Shown here: positions 61,917-64,000 of the stretch, piece by piece | Layout of the letters: every line of letters begins with the position of its first letter | Numbering within the stretch: the first letter of the stretch is position 1 | Assembly (NCBI RefSeq): GCF_000226955.1 | Contig: NZ_AGFU01000034.1 | Coordinates: 1 to 64,000, forward strand | Source of the DNA: Sphingomonas elodea ATCC 31461 | Lineage (GTDB): Bacteria > Pseudomonadota > Alphaproteobacteria > Sphingomonadales > Sphingomonadaceae | Length of the DNA stretch: 64,000 nt | Direction: 5' to 3' | Program-made: the position numbers and the translations under genes | The notes under the pieces: model-generated | What the model was told of the DNA's origin: nothing | Database searches by the model: none | The model's input: the letters and a program-made list of their open reading frames with translations, nothing else

Positions 61917-62954
61917 TCAGGGCGCCCAGGCCTGCGCGGGCGGCAGGGGGGCGAAGATGGCATCGATCGCGGCGCTGTCCACCGCTTCCGGGGTGGATGG
62001 AGACCAAAGCGGGGCATTGTCCTTGTCGACGATCACCGCGCGCACGCCCTCGGCGAAATCGGGCAGGCAGCAGACGCGGGTGGCCACCGCATATTCCTGG
62101 ACCATCTCGGCGGCGAAATCGGGCATCGCGCGGCCTTCGCGGACGATGCGCAGCGACACCTTGCAGGCCTGGGGCGACTTGGTGCGCAGCGTGGCGAGCG
62201 TGGCGGTCGCCCAGTCGCTGGCCTCGGCTTCCAGCGCGGCGACAATGTCCTCCACGCTGTCGCCTGCGAACAGTCGGTCGATATCGGCATAATGGGCGAG
62301 GATCTTCGCGATCGGCGGTTCGACGGACAGGTCGTCGAGGATCGCCAGCGCCTTGTCGGGCGCGGTGGCGATCTGCGCCCTGGCGGAGGCCAGCGCCTCG
62401 GCCGGCAGGTAATGGGTGGCGAGACCGAGGGCGAGGCATTCGGCGCCATCGAGCCGGTGGCCGGTCAGCGCCAGATACTCGCCCATCCGCCCGGGCAGGC
62501 GTGACAGATACCAGCCGCCGCCGACGTCGGGGAACAGGCCGATGCCGGTTTCGGGCATGGCGAACTTGGTGTTCTCGGTCGCCACCCGGTAGCGCGCCGG
62601 CTGCGAGATGCCGACGCCGCCACCCATCACGATGCCGTCGGCAAAGGCGACGATCGGCTTGGGATAGGTGAACAGCCGGTGGTTGAGCCGGTATTCGGTG
62701 CGGAAGAAATCCGCCGCTTCGGCGCCGTCGCTCGCGCCGCTTTCGGCGATCATGCGGATGTCGCCGCCGGCGCAGAAGCCGCGGCCCTCGGCATGATCGA
62801 GCAGGACGATGTGGACGGCGTCATCGCCTTCCCACGCATCGAGCGCATCGAGCATTGCCTGGCACATGCCGGTGTTGAGCGCGTGCAGCGCCTTGGGGCG
62901 GTTGAGGCGGAGGCGGGCGACGGGGCCGTCGATCTGGGTGAGGATGTCGCTCAT
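61917..62954 (-). CDS. 3-Hydroxyisobutyryl-CoA hydrolase
   Basis: This 345-residue crotonase-fold hydrolase frees 3-hydroxyisobutyrate from CoA, a step special to valine breakdown. Landmarks are LNRPKALHALNTGMC, GRGFCAGGDIRMIAESG, YPKPIVAFADGIVMGGGVGISQ, and FAMPETGIGLFPDVGGGWYLSRL, which is the HIBCH hallmark. The ATG overlaps the stop of the acyl-CoA dehydrogenase gene. Eukaryotic and bacterial HIBCH enzymes have this length. Confidence 0.94.
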   Translation of the reverse strand: MSDILTQIDGPVARLRLNRPKALHALNTGMCQAMLDALDAWEGDDAVHIVLLDHAEGRGFCAGGDIRMIAESGASDGAEAADFFRTEYRLNHRLFTYPKPIVAFADGIVMGGGVGISQPARYRVATENTKFAMPETGIGLFPDVGGGWYLSRLPGRMGEYLALTGHRLDGAECLALGLATHYLPAEALASARAQIATAPDKALAILDDLSVEPPIAKILAHYADIDRLFAGDSVEDIVAALEAEASDWATATLATLRTKSPQACKVSLRIVREGRAMPDFAAEMVQEYAVATRVCCLPDFAEGVRAVIVDKDNAPLWSPSTPEAVDSAAIDAIFAPLPPAQAWAP

Positions 62955-64000
62955 TCGCGCACCATCTCCCGGCCGACGATCATCCGCATCACCTGGTTGG
63001 TGCCCTCGAGGATCGAGTGGACGCGCAGGTCGCGCCAGAAGCGTTCGATCGGATAGTCCATCAGATAGCCATAGCCGCCGTGCAGCTGCAGCGCGCGATC
63101 GACCACCGACGATCCGGTGTCGGTGGCCAGCCGCTTGGCCATCGCGGCGAAGCGGGTCTTGTCGGGGGTGCCCGCGGTGACCTTGGCGGCGGCGAGGTAG
63201 AGCAGCGCGCGTGCCGCCTCCAGCTCGGTCGCCATGTCGGCGAGGGTGAACTGGGTGTTCTGAAAGTCGGCGATCGCCTTGCCGAACTGCTTGCGCTCCT
63301 GGGTGTAGCGCACCGCCTCGTCGAGGCAGCGCTGCGCGCCGCCCAGCGAGCAGGCGCCGATGTTGAGCCGGCCGCCGTCCAATCCCATCATCGCGATGCG
63401 GAAGCCTTCGCCCTCGGCGCCGACCAAATTTTCCACCGGCACACGGACATTGTCGAGGATCACCTGCGCGGTGGGTTGGCTGTGCCAGCCCAGCTTGCGC
63501 TCCTGGGCGCCGAAGCTGACGCCAGGCATGTCCTTCTCGATGGCGAGGCAGGAAATGCCCTTGGGGCCGTCCTCGCCGGTGCGGACCATGGTGAGGTAGA
63601 GGTCGTTCTCCCCGCCCCCGGAGATGAACTGCTTGGAGCCTGTGACGACATAATGGTCGCCGTCGCGCACCGCGCGCGTCTTGAGCGCCGCCGCGTCCGA
63701 GCCCGAGCCGGGCTCGGTGAGGCAGTAGCTGGCCAGCCGGTCCATGGTGACGAGGCTGGGGAGATACTTGTCCTTCACGGCCGGCGCGCCGAACCGGTCG
63801 ATCATCCAGGCGGCCATGTTGTGGATCGAGATGAAGGCGGAGGTGGAGGGGCAGCCATAGGCCATCGCCTCGAAGATCAGCGCGGACTCGAGCCGGCCGA
63901 GACCGATGCCGCCCGATTCCTCCGAGACATAGATCGCCGCGAAGCCCAGCTCGGCGGCGGCCTTGATCGTGTCGCGCGGGAAGACGTGCTTCTCATCCCA
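62951..64000 (-). CDS. Acyl-CoA dehydrogenase, probably isobutyryl-CoA dehydrogenase (5' end outside window)
   Basis: A 350-codon partial frame that is open to the right edge; the N-terminus is missing. FAD enzyme motifs are YCLTEPGSGSDAAALKT, YVVTGSKQFISGGGENDLYL, FGKAIADFQNTQFTLADM, and VDRALQLHGGYGYLMDYPIERFWRDLRVHSILEGTNQVMRMIVGR, with the C-terminal glutamate EGTN that serves as base in several family members. In operon with HIBCH, enoyl-CoA hydratase and 3-hydroxyisobutyrate dehydrogenase, isobutyryl-CoA is the likely substrate. Confidence 0.92.
   Translation of the reverse strand, partial: WDEKHVFPRDTIKAAAELGFAAIYVSEESGGIGLGRLESALIFEAMAYGCPSTSAFISIHNMAAWMIDRFGAPAVKDKYLPSLVTMDRLASYCLTEPGSGSDAAALKTRAVRDGDHYVVTGSKQFISGGGENDLYLTMVRTGEDGPKGISCLAIEKDMPGVSFGAQERKLGWHSQPTAQVILDNVRVPVENLVGAEGEGFRIAMMGLDGGRLNIGACSLGGAQRCLDEAVRYTQERKQFGKAIADFQNTQFTLADMATELEAARALLYLAAAKVTAGTPDKTRFAAMAKRLATDTGSSVVDRALQLHGGYGYLMDYPIERFWRDLRVHSILEGTNQVMRMIVGREMVRE

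Overview
The window is high-GC DNA from an alphaproteobacterium of the sphingomonad group, most likely a Sphingomonas. The supporting evidence is a CtrA cell-cycle regulator, large TonB-dependent receptors beside glycoside hydrolases, a PEPxxWA-CTERM protein, families of sphingomonad-type GC-rich palindromic repeats, and a three-gene operon that matches the gelR-gelS-gelG operon described as unlinked to the main gellan cluster in Sphingomonas elodea. A gellan- or sphingan-producing Sphingomonas is the best guess. The first 37 bases are Illumina adapter, so position 1 is a contig end and not chromosome.

Layout. 38-7,600 (minus): a broken cyanophycin synthetase fragment, then a polysaccharide locus with an HGSNAT-like acetyltransferase, a GH89 alpha-N-acetylglucosaminidase and a TonB receptor. 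7,893-17,724: housekeeping and stress genes (msrC, arfB, an RluA-type pseudouridine synthase, wrbA, pirin, a LysR regulator, an AI-2E-type exporter, ctrA, a Sel1-like protein, an amidohydrolase, threonine ammonia-lyase). 18,108-26,789: PEP-CTERM protein, 2OG-Fe(II) oxygenase-like protein, RNase R carrying an in-frame palindromic repeat, a LacI regulator, a 54-residue membrane protein, an LplT-like transporter, an APH(3')-like kinase, pgsA, moaD and moaE. 26,836-32,244: an arabinan locus (two GH43 enzymes flanking a TonB receptor) with four copies of a candidate operator.

32,313-43,739: a complete nitrate assimilation region. NasT (ANTAR antiterminator) and NasS (nitrate sensor) come first, followed by a leader with tandem A1/G4 hexaloop hairpins and an intrinsic terminator, then a NarK-type transporter and a porin. 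A second leader of the same kind precedes nirB-nirD-nasA-cobA. Together the genes import nitrate, reduce it to nitrite and ammonium, and make the siroheme precursor that NirB needs. 43,990-48,998: gelR-gelS-gelG-like genes with a looser, more AT-rich composition.

49,178-64,000: proS, bpt, a minus-strand operon of a circularly permuted ATP-grasp protein, an alpha-E protein and a transglutaminase-like protein, a beta-helix protein, a Thr-type alkaline phosphatase, a DsbD-type thiol:disulfide interchange protein, and a valine-degradation operon (acyl-CoA dehydrogenase, 3-hydroxyisobutyryl-CoA hydrolase, enoyl-CoA hydratase, 3-hydroxyisobutyrate dehydrogenase) that runs off the right edge. No tRNA, rRNA, CRISPR array, transposase or phage gene was seen.
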